Positions 10,721 to 23,592 of a stretch of 64,000 bases of DNA are shown here, piece by piece (position 1 is the first letter of the stretch; each line of letters begins with the position of its first letter). The stretch is from Caenorhabditis elegans (taxonomy: Eukaryota; Nematoda; Chromadorea; Rhabditida; Rhabditidae). Where the stretch lies: NCBI RefSeq assembly GCF_000002985.6, contig NC_003281.10, positions 6,386,001-6,450,000 on the forward strand. Direction: 5' to 3'. A model generated the notes under the pieces. It had not been told where the DNA came from, searched no databases, and saw only the letters and a program-made list of their open reading frames with translations. The position numbers and the translations under genes are program-made.

Positions 10721-13700
10721 CAACGAAATGATAATAAAGACAAAAATCAGACAAAATGGGATTATAGATGCATTCAATTTTAGTTTCTGATGCTAGGAAC
10801 CCCTATGTGAAAAGGAATAATTGGATTGTAATTTATGTGTTGGTCAGCCCATCGCTTATTTATTTTATAGTCTAATCTTGCAACTGAATCGACACAAATA
10901 ATTCAACTTTTCTGGGGGTGAGAAGATGAAAATCTTGCAGGAAAAACAAGGAGAGGAACTCGTTGTGTTGTGGAACAACAGCACTGAGGGCAGAGGAACA
11001 GAGAAAAAAAGGAAAAGAAATTTATTGAGCTGCAACTCAACAAACAGCTCCGAAAGTTTGTTTAGAATTCGGTTTAATTATTTTTAATACTGGGAACGGC
11101 AAAATTGTATGGAAATATATTTAGCAGCAAAATTAGAGAGAGCTGGAAAACCGCTTTCAAAAGATAATAATTAGTTCTAAAAAAACAAATTATTCACACT
11201 TTAAAAAGTATAGAAAAAATTTAACTTTACAAAAAAAACCAAATTCTTTCAAGAAAATAAGTTAAGAAAATAAGAAAATAAGCACAAAGAAGAGAAAAAA
11301 CAAGGAAAGCCCAAAAAATCCAGATTGTCCGAAAGGAGTACACGGCAGATGAGAAGCTTACTTTTTCGGCGCGAGATTCAAATTTCAAAAAGAAAACAAA
11401 ATTTGCCCAAAGGATAGATTTATCACGAAAACCTTTGAAAGACTAAGATTTTTAATGATAAAAATATAGAAATTGAATATTTAAGAAAATTTAAAACAAA
11501 ATCGTTTTGCTGGTTATAAATAAATAAATGTGGCTCAAGCCAATTCTTGGTTTTGGAAAACTGGAAAATCTTTTTTTTTTAAATACTGGAAACACTCTGA
11601 AATGAGTATCTAAAAGTTGAGAAACCACAAAAATAAAATTTCCGATTTTCGATACTGCTTTGAAGAAAAACAAAGAAGAAAAGTTGCAGGCTTGCGAACG
11701 TTGAGAGTACTGTAGGTTACGGTACTGCCGAGGCGAGTTCTCAGGATCAAGAGGTTCGTTATGAGAAATAGATGTTTCTTCTTAATTATCTCTTTATGTT
11801 CTATTTATTTTTTAAATGTATTTATTTACCGGGTGACAACTTTTTGGAGACAAAATCACCTGCTTGGCACGCTTTATCTCCACACCTTTCATCCTTACTG
11901 TTATTTTCAGAAATCTTATTGAGCACAACCAGAAAATGCATTTTTTTTATAAATAAAACGTATGCACTTGTGTAGTATAACTCCATATTCAAAAATAAAT
12001 TCTGATAATTTTCAGAACCAAGATATTTTGAATCAACAAACAAATATTAGGATCCTGAACTATTTACAGGGATAAATGGGAACTCCGATCAAAGATTATT
12101 TAGTCAGTGTTCCAGGACTTTTTTTTCGTTGCACCCTTTTATCTCCCAGTATTTTCAGACGTGCACCAGGATCTTGATTTCTATCCAGAATTCTTTCCAA
12201 AAAGTCCCTCACCACCAGAGCCTGTGTCGTCATCATAAAAAACTACTCCCATTGACTAGAAAACAAATCATCTAGTGTCAAATTGACGTATCATTTTTCC
12301 AATGAATCTCCTTCCACTGACGTCACATATCTCTTATGTTTTGGTTGGTTAAATTGCAACCAAAAGCCAGACACACTATTCTACGTAACAGTTGCCACTT
12401 CTTGGCACATTGGTCTTCCTCTTTGTATTCGATTCTGTTTCAATCATTGTTCATTTAAGTTCTTGATCTTCGTATTGATACTCATCTTCTGACTTAGTTG
12501 GAACTAATCTTTTTAAAAATGAATGTTCAGTTTTATTTTGCCATTTATCATTTTCGAATATCATATCCAGAAAATAAAGCCCTCAAAATTATTTGTTTGA
12601 GAAGATCTGAAAATTTAAACTTTTGAATACTCATGAAATTTCCAGAAAGCGTTTGAAGGATTTTTTATAACAAAAAATGAAGTTTCTCCGAAAGGTTTTT
12701 ATATAAATTCAAATTCTTTCTTAATAGTATCAGCACCTGCTATCACAAAATGTTATCTTGTGATACGAGAACATTAATCAACTTTGTAAATAAAATCGTA
12801 AATATTTAGGAATATTCAAAAATTCGAACGGCATGTTTTTCCTCTTAAAAACTAGAAACTGTCAGTGTTTTTTTTTTATTTTAATATAAAATTCTAGATT
12901 TCTGTGTTAAAACATTTAATCATTTTTTGCTTTGAAAATTGCGATTATTTCTGCAAAATTGAGTCTCTAGGAATTCAAGAGTGCGGTAAATAATGACGCG
13001 GCAATTTTCCCCCTAAAGTTGTTTGCGTTTTTAGTTTTTCTAATTGTTTTAGAATATTTTAAAATTAATTTCTATCTTTCTCATTAAAAGAATCTGGGAA
13101 CAAATTTCAAATAAAGAAACTTGTAAGTACTGTAGCTTATAATTTTGCATCTGTGGCCGGATCCAAGACGGAAATTTCGCCTTAAAATCGGTTATTAATA
13201 TATTTTAAAGTAATTTTCGGTTAATTTTCAGTTACAGGAGATTGTGATCGAAAAACGTATGAATCACAAAAAGGTCGGTAAAACTAGATAAAGTCTATAG
13301 TATATTACTACATTTACTTCAATTTTTATTTTTTTTAATTGGAAACCTGCTCGTAACTTTAGAAAATGGTCTTTCTTCGCTTCTGAAACATGGGTCATTT
13401 TTTTAAAAACAAATCTTAAGTTTTAATAAAAAATTTTTAGGTAACTTTTTTTCAAAATGAACACATTTTTCTCATCAAATCCTTCTATCCAACCAAATAT
13501 TTCAGTTTTTGCAAAAGAAAAGAATGAAAAAAATGTCCAGCGGCCAACAATTCTAGGAAGAAATTGAATTTTCGTAACATTTTAGTTGGACCAAATCCTG
13601 ATTGAGCTATGTTCTCTTGTCTTTTTCATATAATTTTGTGCTCTTTTTTGCAACATACAGCTTGTTGATTTGATTTAAACAGAAGAATAAAGTTCGTATC

Positions 13701-13957
13701 TTTTTTGTTTTAATACTTCCCGGTTCTATAGTATCGAAAATTTTCGATTTTTCTAGATTTTTGGTTTTTGAGTCTATAGAGTTGTTTTTACCTTTTTTTG
13801 AAGAATGCAATATGTTTTCAAACTATAAAAATCTAAATTCGCGGACCCTTTTTGCCACGCTTATCCAAGAAAATATGAATATTATACTAAACAACTTATT
13901 CAAATAGTTGATTGATTAAAAAAAAAACAACCCGATAAAACTCAAATCTCTTTATTT
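10721..13957. other. AT-rich intergenic DNA, no gene seen
   Basis: There is no exon chain with consistent splice sites and codon use. The open frames are short and look random. A few small direct repeats occur, such as AAGAAAATAAG near 11258-11280. ACTGTAG-type strings scattered here are common in worm non-coding DNA. Confidence 0.6.
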
Positions 13958-14561
13958 ATTTAATCTGACAAGGAAAGCTTTTTAGTTTACCGTCAGACTT
14001 CAAAACGAGAGATGTGTCATTCGAAAGTGTTCTATAAGGATATGTCACTGCAAAATTTTAAGCGGCAAAGCTCCACTCTCAACCCCTCTAGCATCGATCT
14101 GAAACTGTTTCAGTGCATTTTTTTCACTACTTTGGAAGCCTGCAGAATTGCTCCAAAAATTTTTTTTGCAAACTTTCAAAGTTTTTCAGAACGTTTAAAA
14201 GTAGGAAAACAATCTGGGAGACTTTTGGAAAATTTTAATTTTTTTGAAAAAAATGTGAAAATTTCTTCACTCCACTCGAGTGGAAAATCTCCCAGATTGT
14301 TTTCCTACTTTTAAACGTTCTATAAAACATTGAAAGTTTGCAAAAAAAAATTTTGGAGCAATTCTACAGGCCTCCAAAGTAGTGAAAAAATGCACTGAAA
14401 TAGTTTCAGATCGATGCTAGAGGGGTTGAGAGTGGAGCTTTGCCGCTTAAAATTTTGCAGTGACATATCCTTATGGAACACTTTCGAATGACACATGTCT
14501 CGTTTTGAAGTCTGACGTTTTGAAGTCAAACTAAAAAACTTTCCTTGTGAGCAGTTTAAAT
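13958..14561. repeat. Long fold-back (inverted-repeat) element, about 604 bp
   Basis: The left arm, about 13958-14221, begins ATTTAATCTGACAAGGAAAG. The right arm, about 14287-14561, ends with its reverse complement CTTTCCTTGTGAGCAGTTTAAAT. The arms match almost base for base through CTCCACTCTCAACCCCTCTAGCATCG and end at AATCTGGGAGA / TCTCCCAGATT around a 65-base loop. Differences are a few substitutions and a small insertion near the outer end. There is no transposase gene. It resembles a non-autonomous DNA element (MITE-like fold-back). Both arms contain the same short open frame read in opposite directions, a consequence of the repeat and not a gene. Confidence 0.85.
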
Positions 14562-15889
14562 TAATAGCCAACAAAAAAAGAATAAAATCGAATCAAAGAA
14601 CAATCAACAATCATTTTATCCTATCAACACTCTTCGTCTTTCCTCATCATTTAGCAACTTTCAGTGTTTTTTCCCGCAAATCTTGTCCCTCATCATGAAG
14701 AAAAATCGGAGTCGTTAAACGTTTTACAGGGGGGTTTTCCTCCGTTTTGTCGCGCAAACAAGCAAAAATATAAAAACCGTGTTATACAACCGAGGGTGGT
14801 TTGACAGAAAAGTGGTGACACTCACATAGAAATAAAAATAAGACAGAAAGTTTATTCTGGGAGGACACTGCAAAACGAAAATGTTGCTGTTTTTGTCTAC
14901 TTGGTTTGCTTTTTGGAATCTTTTTTCTGCAGTGGTTGTATCATAATTTATGCACACTTTCTTTGAAATCATAACCTGCGAATTACAGACTCGTCCAGTA
15001 AGGAAACAAAAACTTGATTTAAAAATGCTTTATGGAGCCAAGATATTGGTGGAGCCTTTTTTATATACTATTTTACACACGTAAGCTGATGTTGTTAACA
15101 TTGGCTGGAAAGTCATACCAGGAAATTCCAGGAAATTCAGTTGCAGAAATAATTTAATTGTAGTTAATTTAAAATACAAGGCACATGCGTTCTTCAGACA
15201 CTACCAAAATTTTGACACCGTACCGAGCCCCTGAATTTTTCTTGCTCCATGTTTCCCAAAAACTCCAAAAGTCAATATTATTTGACTCATCAGGTCCATC
15301 TGCATTTTAATTGCTCCTCACAAAGAAAGAAGTGAAAGTGCACAATCATTAAGCTTTTCTCGGTGAGCACGTCGGGCGGTGGTTTACGAGACACTTGAAG
15401 CAACATAAACTGACCGGTCTCCTGCCGGCCTGGGTGGTCCTACGGTACGTTTATGAGCCACCGGGAGGCAGAAAGAGATTCTGATCTTTGTATCGGGCGG
15501 TTCGCAAAACATTCACTGATTTATTAGTTTTGTTCCGGAGCAACCAGATCCGTTTTGTTGGATTTGTGAAGAAAAAACTATGAATTATTGCTTTTCGGTG
15601 AATTTTTGGATGTATGTTTTAATAATGTTGAATGCATAATTGAGGTTACTGTAGTTTTATAGAATATAAAATGAAACTTTGAACATGTTCAAAATTCTGT
15701 ATTTCCAATTTTTCAGTTCTTGGAAAAGATCACATATTGTTTCAGCCACTCAGAGACTACAAAAAAACTTGCAAGCCTTGGCTCTAAATCTAAGCTCAAT
15801 TCCTAACTGGAACCTAAATCTAAGCCTTTTCCTAAACCTAGAAGTTTAAGCCTAAGCGTTAAACTAGCTCTGCAGTTCCCATTGTTCTC
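14562..15889. other. Intergenic DNA with a short patch of telomere-like units
   Basis: No gene is visible. Around 15779-15869, CTAAATCTAAGC, CTAAACCTA and AAGCCTAAGC recur; these resemble decayed GCCTAA telomere units of nematodes. A more GC-rich stretch at about 15370-15480 (GTCGGGCGGTGG, CACCGGGAGGC) stands out from its surroundings but has no coding signal I can support. Confidence 0.4.
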
Positions 15890-18800
15890 ATGTTTAAAGT
15901 TTCTAACATTTACATAAAATATCCTTTCACAGACAGACTTCACACTTTTCATTTTCATGACGGTTTTTTTCTCCGTTTTTTTTTCAATTCTTCCCGGTGT
16001 CCTTTCCCAAAACTATTTAATTTGCATATTCGTCCATTTAGTTTTCCCAAAATATCATCTTCTCATACTCTTTTTTCTCTTTCTCATTTCCTCATTCTTC
16101 ACATCAATCACCAACGTCTCCTTCGCGTCCATGGGTGTGCCTGTTGATTGGCACCGTGCCCACCGTATCTCGTGCCCCAATCTTTTTAGTGTCACCAGAT
16201 TTGTGTCGAGACAAGCAGCAGCATGGCTGGAGAAGTTATATATTTCCCGGGATTTTAATTACCAATATTCTCAGTGAATAATATACAGCGCCTCTTGTTA
16301 ACTCAAATGAACTTGCGCGAATATGATGCATTGTGAGTGTAATTTTAAGACCCAGTGAGCCACATTTAACGTGCAAATTTGTATGCTGGAGAGCACAGAG
16401 AAACGAGAGTATCTGTTTCTCTGTTTACTCTCTCTTCGTATCTCCTCCTCCCAACTCATTAATATCTTTGCCACGTCACACAAGATCTTCTTTCTTCATT
16501 CACCCAACTGATACCTCCAAACTGATGAATGTCCATGTCAGCTGCCTCTTATTCTTCGCGGACTGACTCTCGTACCCAGGTCACCAACTTCTCATCACCA
16601 ACTTTGAGTTTCTTGATTTGCGACGTCAATTGTGTTTTCCTCCCGATTCCTCCTATATCTCTATCCCTCTCTCTCCAGCCGTGTCAAAATACATAAGATC
16701 CCCTCCCTCTCGGTCTTGCTTTCAAAGTTCACACACTGGTTTTTTTCACACTTTGCCACGGAGCCTCTGGATCCTCTAGTTATCTTTTAGAGAGTTCAAA
16801 ATCAGAAAAAGAAAGTGCGGAGAAGTTAGACACTATATGTGTCTATATGTGTCTCCTCTATTTACCCATTCCTTCTCGGTTTGAAACTACAAGAAAATTT
16901 CAATAATTTGTCCAATAAAACACACGTCATTTCCTTCCGAAACTGTGCGAAAGGAAAAAAGCTAAAAATGTCCGTTTTTCTAGAAAAGAATGCTTCTGAC
17001 TCATTTTCGCGTTTCGCCCCCTCACAGTCCATATACCCGTCAAGGTGCTGTCAATTTTGTCAATTTCCAGAAAGAAACTTGTACTCGGAATTTTCTGAAA
17101 CATATTCCTTTTTTTCTTGAAATATCACATGCTTTAAACTATCTTAGCAGGAATTTCGGAGAGGTATAGTTGAATTTTTGTTTACGAAAAACAACATAAC
17201 CTACTTTTATTTTAGCAAATTCCTTTATTACTTGTAATTACAAATATATTTTCTGGATTACCATTTCATTTAAATTGTTCTCTAGTGCTTCAAAAATTCT
17301 TTCCATGTCTGCCAGTCTACCTCTCACTTACGTTCAGACATGTGTTCTGAAATCCGGTAATTGAGTTTACACAGTGCAAATTTTCTTTTGTACTTTGGCA
17401 GTTGGCACGCCTGAAGGCACGACGAAGGCGTAGGCAGTTGTAGGCAGGCAGTCATATTGTACCCACTTTTATCCAATTCGCCAACCCATTCAGCCCCATC
17501 TATCGAACCAATTCTCTTCTATCTGTCCTTCCGCTCTTTCTTCGACTCACTATCAAAAAAGGTGACAAATTCTTCCCCGGAGAGTCGCCCTCTAGAAACT
17601 CATCCCCAAGAAAATGTCGGAGCACCATTTGCAGAACATGGGCTCAGAGGACAACTCCTCAACTTTCTGCTCTTCCCAAAATGACCCACCTAAACACTTT
17701 TTGTAAACAATTTTTTGAAATGCTCGGAGAAAGAAAGAAGTTTGAATATTTTGTGAAATTTATTTCAGCGTTTAACCCTTTAAACCCCAATTGTTCTCTC
17801 AAAATCAACAGAATTAACAATGTAACTACCCCAATGACTTATTCACTTTCCTTCTCTTCTTATAATTCTGACGTCTTCTGAACATTTTTGGTCGCCTCCC
17901 TTTTCCCAGTGCCCGGGGCTCCGGGAGCCATCTCAACTTTACACCAAGTCCTCCCTCACCCCTTTCTCCCCTCATCCATATCTTTTTTCTTGACAACTTT
18001 TTACAACTTGTTCGTTTGTGATCCCGACTGATCAGAGGTGTATTTTTTGTGTACGGTGTTTTCCTGGTAAACAAGGATCCTTGTCAGTTCATGTCAATTA
18101 TATTTATCCGGTAGGTTACTTCTGACAAACTATACTTTTTCTGCGTGTGCCTGATTGTCCTTGGGTGTTCTGGATACTAAAGTCACCAAAGGTCTTTAGG
18201 GAGTTATTAGAAAGATTGAAAGCACTGATGAAGGGTCCAACGGGGTGACAAAGAACACACCAAAAAAGAAAAGTAGATTTATTTCTAGTTATGTCGGACG
18301 GACGTCACGGTTCTTGCAAGAAGACGTCACTAAGCGGATTCTCGATAAAAACTACATGAAAAAGTGTTTCAACGATCTTTTGACAATTTATTCAAACTAG
18401 GTTTCTTCATAATTTTTTGGATTTCGGTCTTGGCTTGTTTTGCTCAGTCATAATACTGAAAAAAACTGAAAACAAATTCTGAGATGAAGCAGAAAATGTA
18501 ACTCAAAAACGCGACAAAACAAAATTTTTCAAAAAAGTTTGAGTCTTTTAATTTTCGCAAATTTTACCCCAAACTAGGCCCCGCCCATATCTGACATATT
18601 TTACGGAAGCTTTTGTTCGAGGCTTCATCAAATATTGTTCAACTAAAAAGATTGAAAAATAATTGAAAAAAATTTTTTGTTGTTAAAATGATTTGATAAA
18701 CCCAAAGACTGCCGAGATAGAAGGTGTCAAATAAGAACAAAAGTGTTGTGAAAGGACAAGTATGATAGGTAAAAATTGAATGCCACTTTTCTGCTTTTCT

Positions 18801-19600
18801 ATTGTTTTCCAAATTTGAAAGTACCATAGATGGTAAAACAAATCTATTTATTTTCTGAACCGTTTTAAGCTTCTAGTCCGGTTATGACTTTAAAAAAATT
18901 GTTGTTCTTATTAAGGATCAAGAAACTGTGTGAACTTTCTGTAAAGTTTTGACACTTTTGAAGTCCAGTTGATCAAACTCAATACCACAGTTGACATAAC
19001 CTCAAACACAAATCGTCTAGACATACCTTTCACACGTAATTCAAAATGACCCCAATGTTTGTCCTCTCTTCGTGTTCATTTCATCCTCCCTCACACCATC
19101 ACATTCAGTTAGCTCGTTATCGGGAATGTCAGAATGTGTCCGATGAATCCGTGTCAATTCTCAATCATCATCTACCAACTTGATCCCCTCAAAAAAATTT
19201 TGCAAGAGAGAGCAATTGTGTTGTTGAGTGAAACACCCTCTCATTCGGTAACCCAATCCCTGAGAGCAGTTTCTTCGTGTTTCACTTGAAGATCAGTCGT
19301 TTTGTGATAATGATGATGATGATAAAACATAGAGGACGGGAGCTCTTTTGAATAAGAAGAAGAAGCCAACTGTCTCGTTGATAATCTGTCGTCTCTTCAT
19401 TCACCATTATCATCTTCTCAGACGGACTAAGACGCGCGGGATTCGGACTACGAGAGTGAGAGAGAAAGAGTCTTTGTATCCTCATTGATTATCAATTATT
19501 ATCTCACACGTTTCATCCTCGATTTCTTTCTTTTTCCTACATCAACTATTACTCATATTTTTCTTGATCTTTCTTCTGTCATATGATTTTTCGGGTACTA
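15890..19600. promoter_or_regulatory. Pyrimidine-rich upstream region, probably distal let-756 control DNA
   Basis: The plus strand has repeated C/T-rich blocks, for example CTCTCTCTTCGTATCTCCTC near 16430 and CTATCCCTCTCTCTCCAGCC near 16660. A purine-rich block, GAGAGTGAGAGAGAAAGAG, lies near 19450. A tandem TATATGTGTC duplication is at about 16834-16851 and an ATG-rich (GATGAT) run near 19310. TAGGCAGGCAG-type sequence lies near 17430-17450. No exon chain was found. The regulatory role is inferred from position and composition only. Confidence 0.35.
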
Positions 19601-21136
19601 TAGGATTTTAGTTTTCAAGTTTTCACACTCAGACATTTAAATATATTTCTAGATTCTCATAAATGGGTCTTGCCACGACTGTTCCGTATACCTATTCATG
19701 AAATACCGTATTCGGTTTATGCTTTTTTTCAATTAAGCATTTTTTAACATGTTTTCATTTTTCTAACAGTAAGACAATATAAATTTACTTCATTCCAGTA
19801 TTCCAAAAAAACACTTATTTTTTTCCAAACTTACTTTTGTCAAACTAATCATCTACTTTTCACATATCCATCTCCACATACGTGAAAATGTGAATAATTC
19901 TTAACTTACCATGGAATTCGTAATTTCATGTTTGCTATAAATTTGAACCATATTATTATGTGTTATTTCTGCTCATTTTTTATCGAACGTCATTCTTAGT
20001 TCCTCAGAATAGTATCGCTTTCTACTATTTTTCCAAATGCATCATACTTTATTAGCTCAAATTTCATTCATTTTCGGAAGAGTATTGTTTGCGGGGGATG
20101 TTTTTTATTTACAAATATGACACTATTCTGGGAATCTCTACAAATTGGCATTTTTCCAAAATGGTATTTTTCTGTTATAGCCTAGAGATCCTACACATTT
20201 TGATGCTCTTTTCATTTATTTTGATCTATTTTTCCTCCTTTTTTGAAGTTTTTTTTTGTGTTTTTATTTTGAACAAATGTTATGAACAACTGTGTAAATA
20301 TGATCTCAAAACTTTGTCGTCACTTGTGAAAATTTGTGATGATTCAATCGGTTCAAATCACTTTGCCAAAACTACATATGTTTTCTCGGAAAAAAAAACC
20401 GTTGTTGAAATTTTCCACAGATACACAAAAACTCCTAAATGCAGAGCCTACACCTGCCTCTTACCTACTCTAAAATCTGTTGAGTGAACCATAAGACATT
20501 TAAAGTTGAGCAACAACTTTTTTGGGAAAAATAAACATTTTGGAAATTTGCAAGCAAAATATGTGGCTTTTCACAAAAACTAGATTACAAAAAATACTTT
20601 CATATTTCTCAAAATTCTTAATCACTTTCTTATAAAAAATTTGTAATGTTATAAATTTTTGAACTTGTTGTATGATTATCGGATTTTAAATTAGTAGTAT
20701 ACTACTTTTTTCCAAATATAAAGATAGAATATTAATAATCTTCTTTCTTTTTAAAGTTTTTATTCAAAGATACTTCTAATGCCCCCGAACAAACTCTAAA
20801 CTCTATTTTGCATCTTATTGAACTTGGTCATTGTGATCTGTTTCTATTTATCTGTTTTCTCAATAGACTCTCTTTCATTGTTGCATTCCTTCATTCCAAT
20901 CTTACCGTTCTATTTGTTTTTTTTTCATCACAATTTTCCATTTTGCAAGAAAGCCTGAGCCTTCTCCCAACTGAGCCTGAGTGCAAACTCGTGCCAGAAA
21001 AGGAGTGGAGGCGGAGGTGAAGATTGTTTGCTCCCGAATCTCTGTACTTGCCCTTTTTCTCATTTATTGACTCTTACTTCCTCGTTCTTCAATATTTCCA
21101 AATCATTACAATTTCTTCAAATGTTCAGATGAATAT
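19601..21136. other. AT-rich DNA leading into the let-756 5' end
   Basis: No supported gene upstream of 21000. A splice acceptor (AAATGTTCAG, ending at 21128) lies 8 bases before the let-756 ATG, so the mRNA 5' end is formed by cis- or trans-splicing here. An out-of-frame ATG at 21129-21131 sits between the acceptor and the start codon. Confidence 0.5.
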
Positions 21137-23592
21137 ATGGCCGTTCCTGCCGCCTCATCGATAGTTTCATACGGAGGAGCAGCCACTTCTAACTTTTTGA
21201 CAACACCAGTTACACCTTTTCTTGCGGTAAGTTTACTTCTTTTAACCATAAATGTTTAATTTTTTAATTTTTTTTTGAATTAAGAACGTTTGGAAGTTCA
21301 AGCTATATGTACTCAAAATGTGAAAAAACCAAAAATTGAAATATTCATACAGTAACTTAAGAATCTGACACCTCTATGTTTTTTGGAAAAAATTATAGCA
21401 CACTAGAAAATCTAGGATAATGTTTTTTTCTCCCACAAATTGATTACTTTTTCAAAGTTAAGATATGAACTGAAACTTAGAAATAAATTTTCAGGGATTC
21501 TATAATTCAAATTTTGTAACCGATCGTATAAATTCATGTGCTCCGTATCGAGTGGACCGGATCAGAGTGAGTTTGAAATTAGAGATACAGTTGTAAACTT
21601 GAAAATGGTTTCCAGAAACAACTACAAGATGAAGAAGAAAATGGGTATCCACCTGCTGATGAGTGAGTTTTTAAGCTTTTCAAACTTTTTGTAACAAGGG
21701 ATCTCGGATTTTTTACTCAATTCTTGAAATTTGTTTTCTTTCACAGGGCAACGACAATTTATCAAAAACAACAAAAAACATTTTTTTAATCGAAGTGATC
21801 ATGATCAAAAATTAAAACTTGCCAATGATTTCAAAGGCATTGCGTTTTTGACTAATTTCTACTTCCAGCCGTCGCCGCGGAGCCCTGTTTTGTCGTTCGG
21901 GAACCTGGTTGGAGATGCTTCCTATCGAAAATCCTGACGATGGATCGACACGTGTCAAAGTTCATGGAACAAAAGAGGAGAGTTCCAAATTCAGTATAGT
22001 GGAGTTTGTGTCAGTGGCAATGAGTCTTGTATCGATTCGAGGAGTTGAAACAAAGAATTTCATTTGTATGGATCCATCGGGGAAATTATATGCAACACCA
22101 TCATCTAATTATTCAACAGAATGCGTTTTTCTCGAAGAAATGATGGAAAATTATTACAATTTATATGCGTCTTGTGCTTATGGTGACAGGTTTAATCCCT
22201 GGTATATTGAATTACGACGGAGTGGAAAACCAAGGAGAGGTCCTAATTCAAAAAAACGTCGGAAAGTAAGTGAAATATATACTCATTCTGCTTTGACAGC
22301 TCGTATCGGAGATATTATTACATTTTAGAAAAATAATTTTTAAAACCCGATTAAAGTATATTTTCGAGCATATGTTCGCAAGAAAATGTGGTTTTTACCA
22401 AAAATTAGAAGCTCGAGGTCTGGAACGAGCGAATATTTCCTGATATGTACATTAACTTTTCTCTCGTTTCAATAAGTTCCTACCGTACTCGCGGCTACTG
22501 TAGCTAGATACATAAAGAAATCCGTGTGCACTTTTTTTTGATTGAAATACATTATCCGTATATTTCAGGCGAGCCATTTTCTAGTTGTTCATCACGATCT
22601 TGACCGGTTACGAAGTCCCGTTCCAAATGGAAATGTGAGTTTTTTCGAGACATACAGTTTCAACTTTTTGATTTTCAGGACGTAACCGATCTGGTAGTTG
22701 CTTCACTCTTTCACCAACCTCCCAGTCATCCATTATTCCGACAGCAGACCGTTACAAAACCACCAAATCCACATCGTATTTCAAAGTAAGCATTTATATC
22801 AAAAGTATCAGATTAGAGCTAATGAAATTTTTGTAGTTTACGAGCAAAAGTGGAAATGACGAACCAAGCTGAGAAGCAAAGATTATTAGAAGAAAAGAAA
22901 AGACGAAGAGAAAAGAAGAAACGAAGGAGAGAAGATCGATTAAGAAAAGAGGAACAAATTAGAGAGTTAGTTATTATTCTGAGAAAAAGAAAGCGCAGAG
23001 AACTGAGAATTATTATGAAAGTATTGAAAAATAGCAGAACATTTTTTTGGTTTTTAAGATTTGAAGCCAGACTGAAATGGCTTTTTTTGGGTATCGTTCC
23101 GTTTCAGTTTTTGAGCGGCAAAAATAAATTCAATGCCAGGTAGCACAAAACTATTTGAAACATTTATGATGATTCCACGTGTGACTTTCCTAGATCTATA
23201 CCAATTATCAAACGTATTTCAGAGCCCGTCGCCAAGAGCTCAAAAGTCTTCGTGAAGAAGAACTCCGACGTCGTTATCAACAACAACAGCAGCAACAAGC
23301 ATCTACTCAAACTCGGTACAATCGTCCTCAAAATCCAGCGAATCCTTATCCAACGTATCGACCTCTTCCAACAAGATCAACAGTACAATCTCCACGACCT
23401 GCATACAATCCATATTGGCAGTCTCCAGTGACACAGGCTCCTCATCACAATTCCCATCACCATCATCATCACCATCCACGTGTCAGCTCTTCATCAGACC
23501 CTCAACAACGTCATCAATCACAACAACACTATCTAGCTCAGACAGTGTCAAATCCAAACCGTCAGAATGTTAACTATCAACGATACCCGTGA
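21137..23592 (+). CDS. let-756: Fibroblast growth factor (FGF), 425 aa
   Basis: Eight exons join in phase to a TGA stop: 21137-21226, 21495-21566, 21616-21662, 21869-22265, 22569-22634, 22679-22785, 22837-22965, 23223-23592. The FGF beta-trefoil core lies in exons 4-5: RRGALFCRSGTWLEMLP, VSIRGVETKNFICMDPSGKLYA, ECVFLEEMMENYYNLYASC, WYIELRRSGKPRRGPNSKKRRK, ASHFLVV. There is no N-terminal signal peptide. The long tail is unusual: a basic Glu/Arg/Lys helix (EKKRRREKKKRRREDRLRKE), seven glutamines, Pro/Tyr-rich repeats and a seven-histidine run. LET-756 is one of the two worm FGFs and signals through EGL-15. The total of 425 residues equals the length I recall for LET-756. Confidence 0.96.

Noticed and set aside
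14012-14574. Two opposite-strand open frames with almost the same peptide (MCHSKVF...)
   Set aside because: They are the two arms of the fold-back element read in opposite directions. There is no start/stop symmetry, homology or splice context to support a protein.
15370-15480. GC-rich segment considered as an RNA gene
   Set aside because: I could not fold it into a tRNA cloverleaf or recognise box A/B or snoRNA boxes.
20089-20487. 132-codon open frame in the let-756 upstream region
   Set aside because: It is Phe/Ile/Leu/Lys-rich with AT-biased codons, has no splice or trans-splice context, no recognisable domain, and lies in AT-rich DNA where such frames arise by chance.
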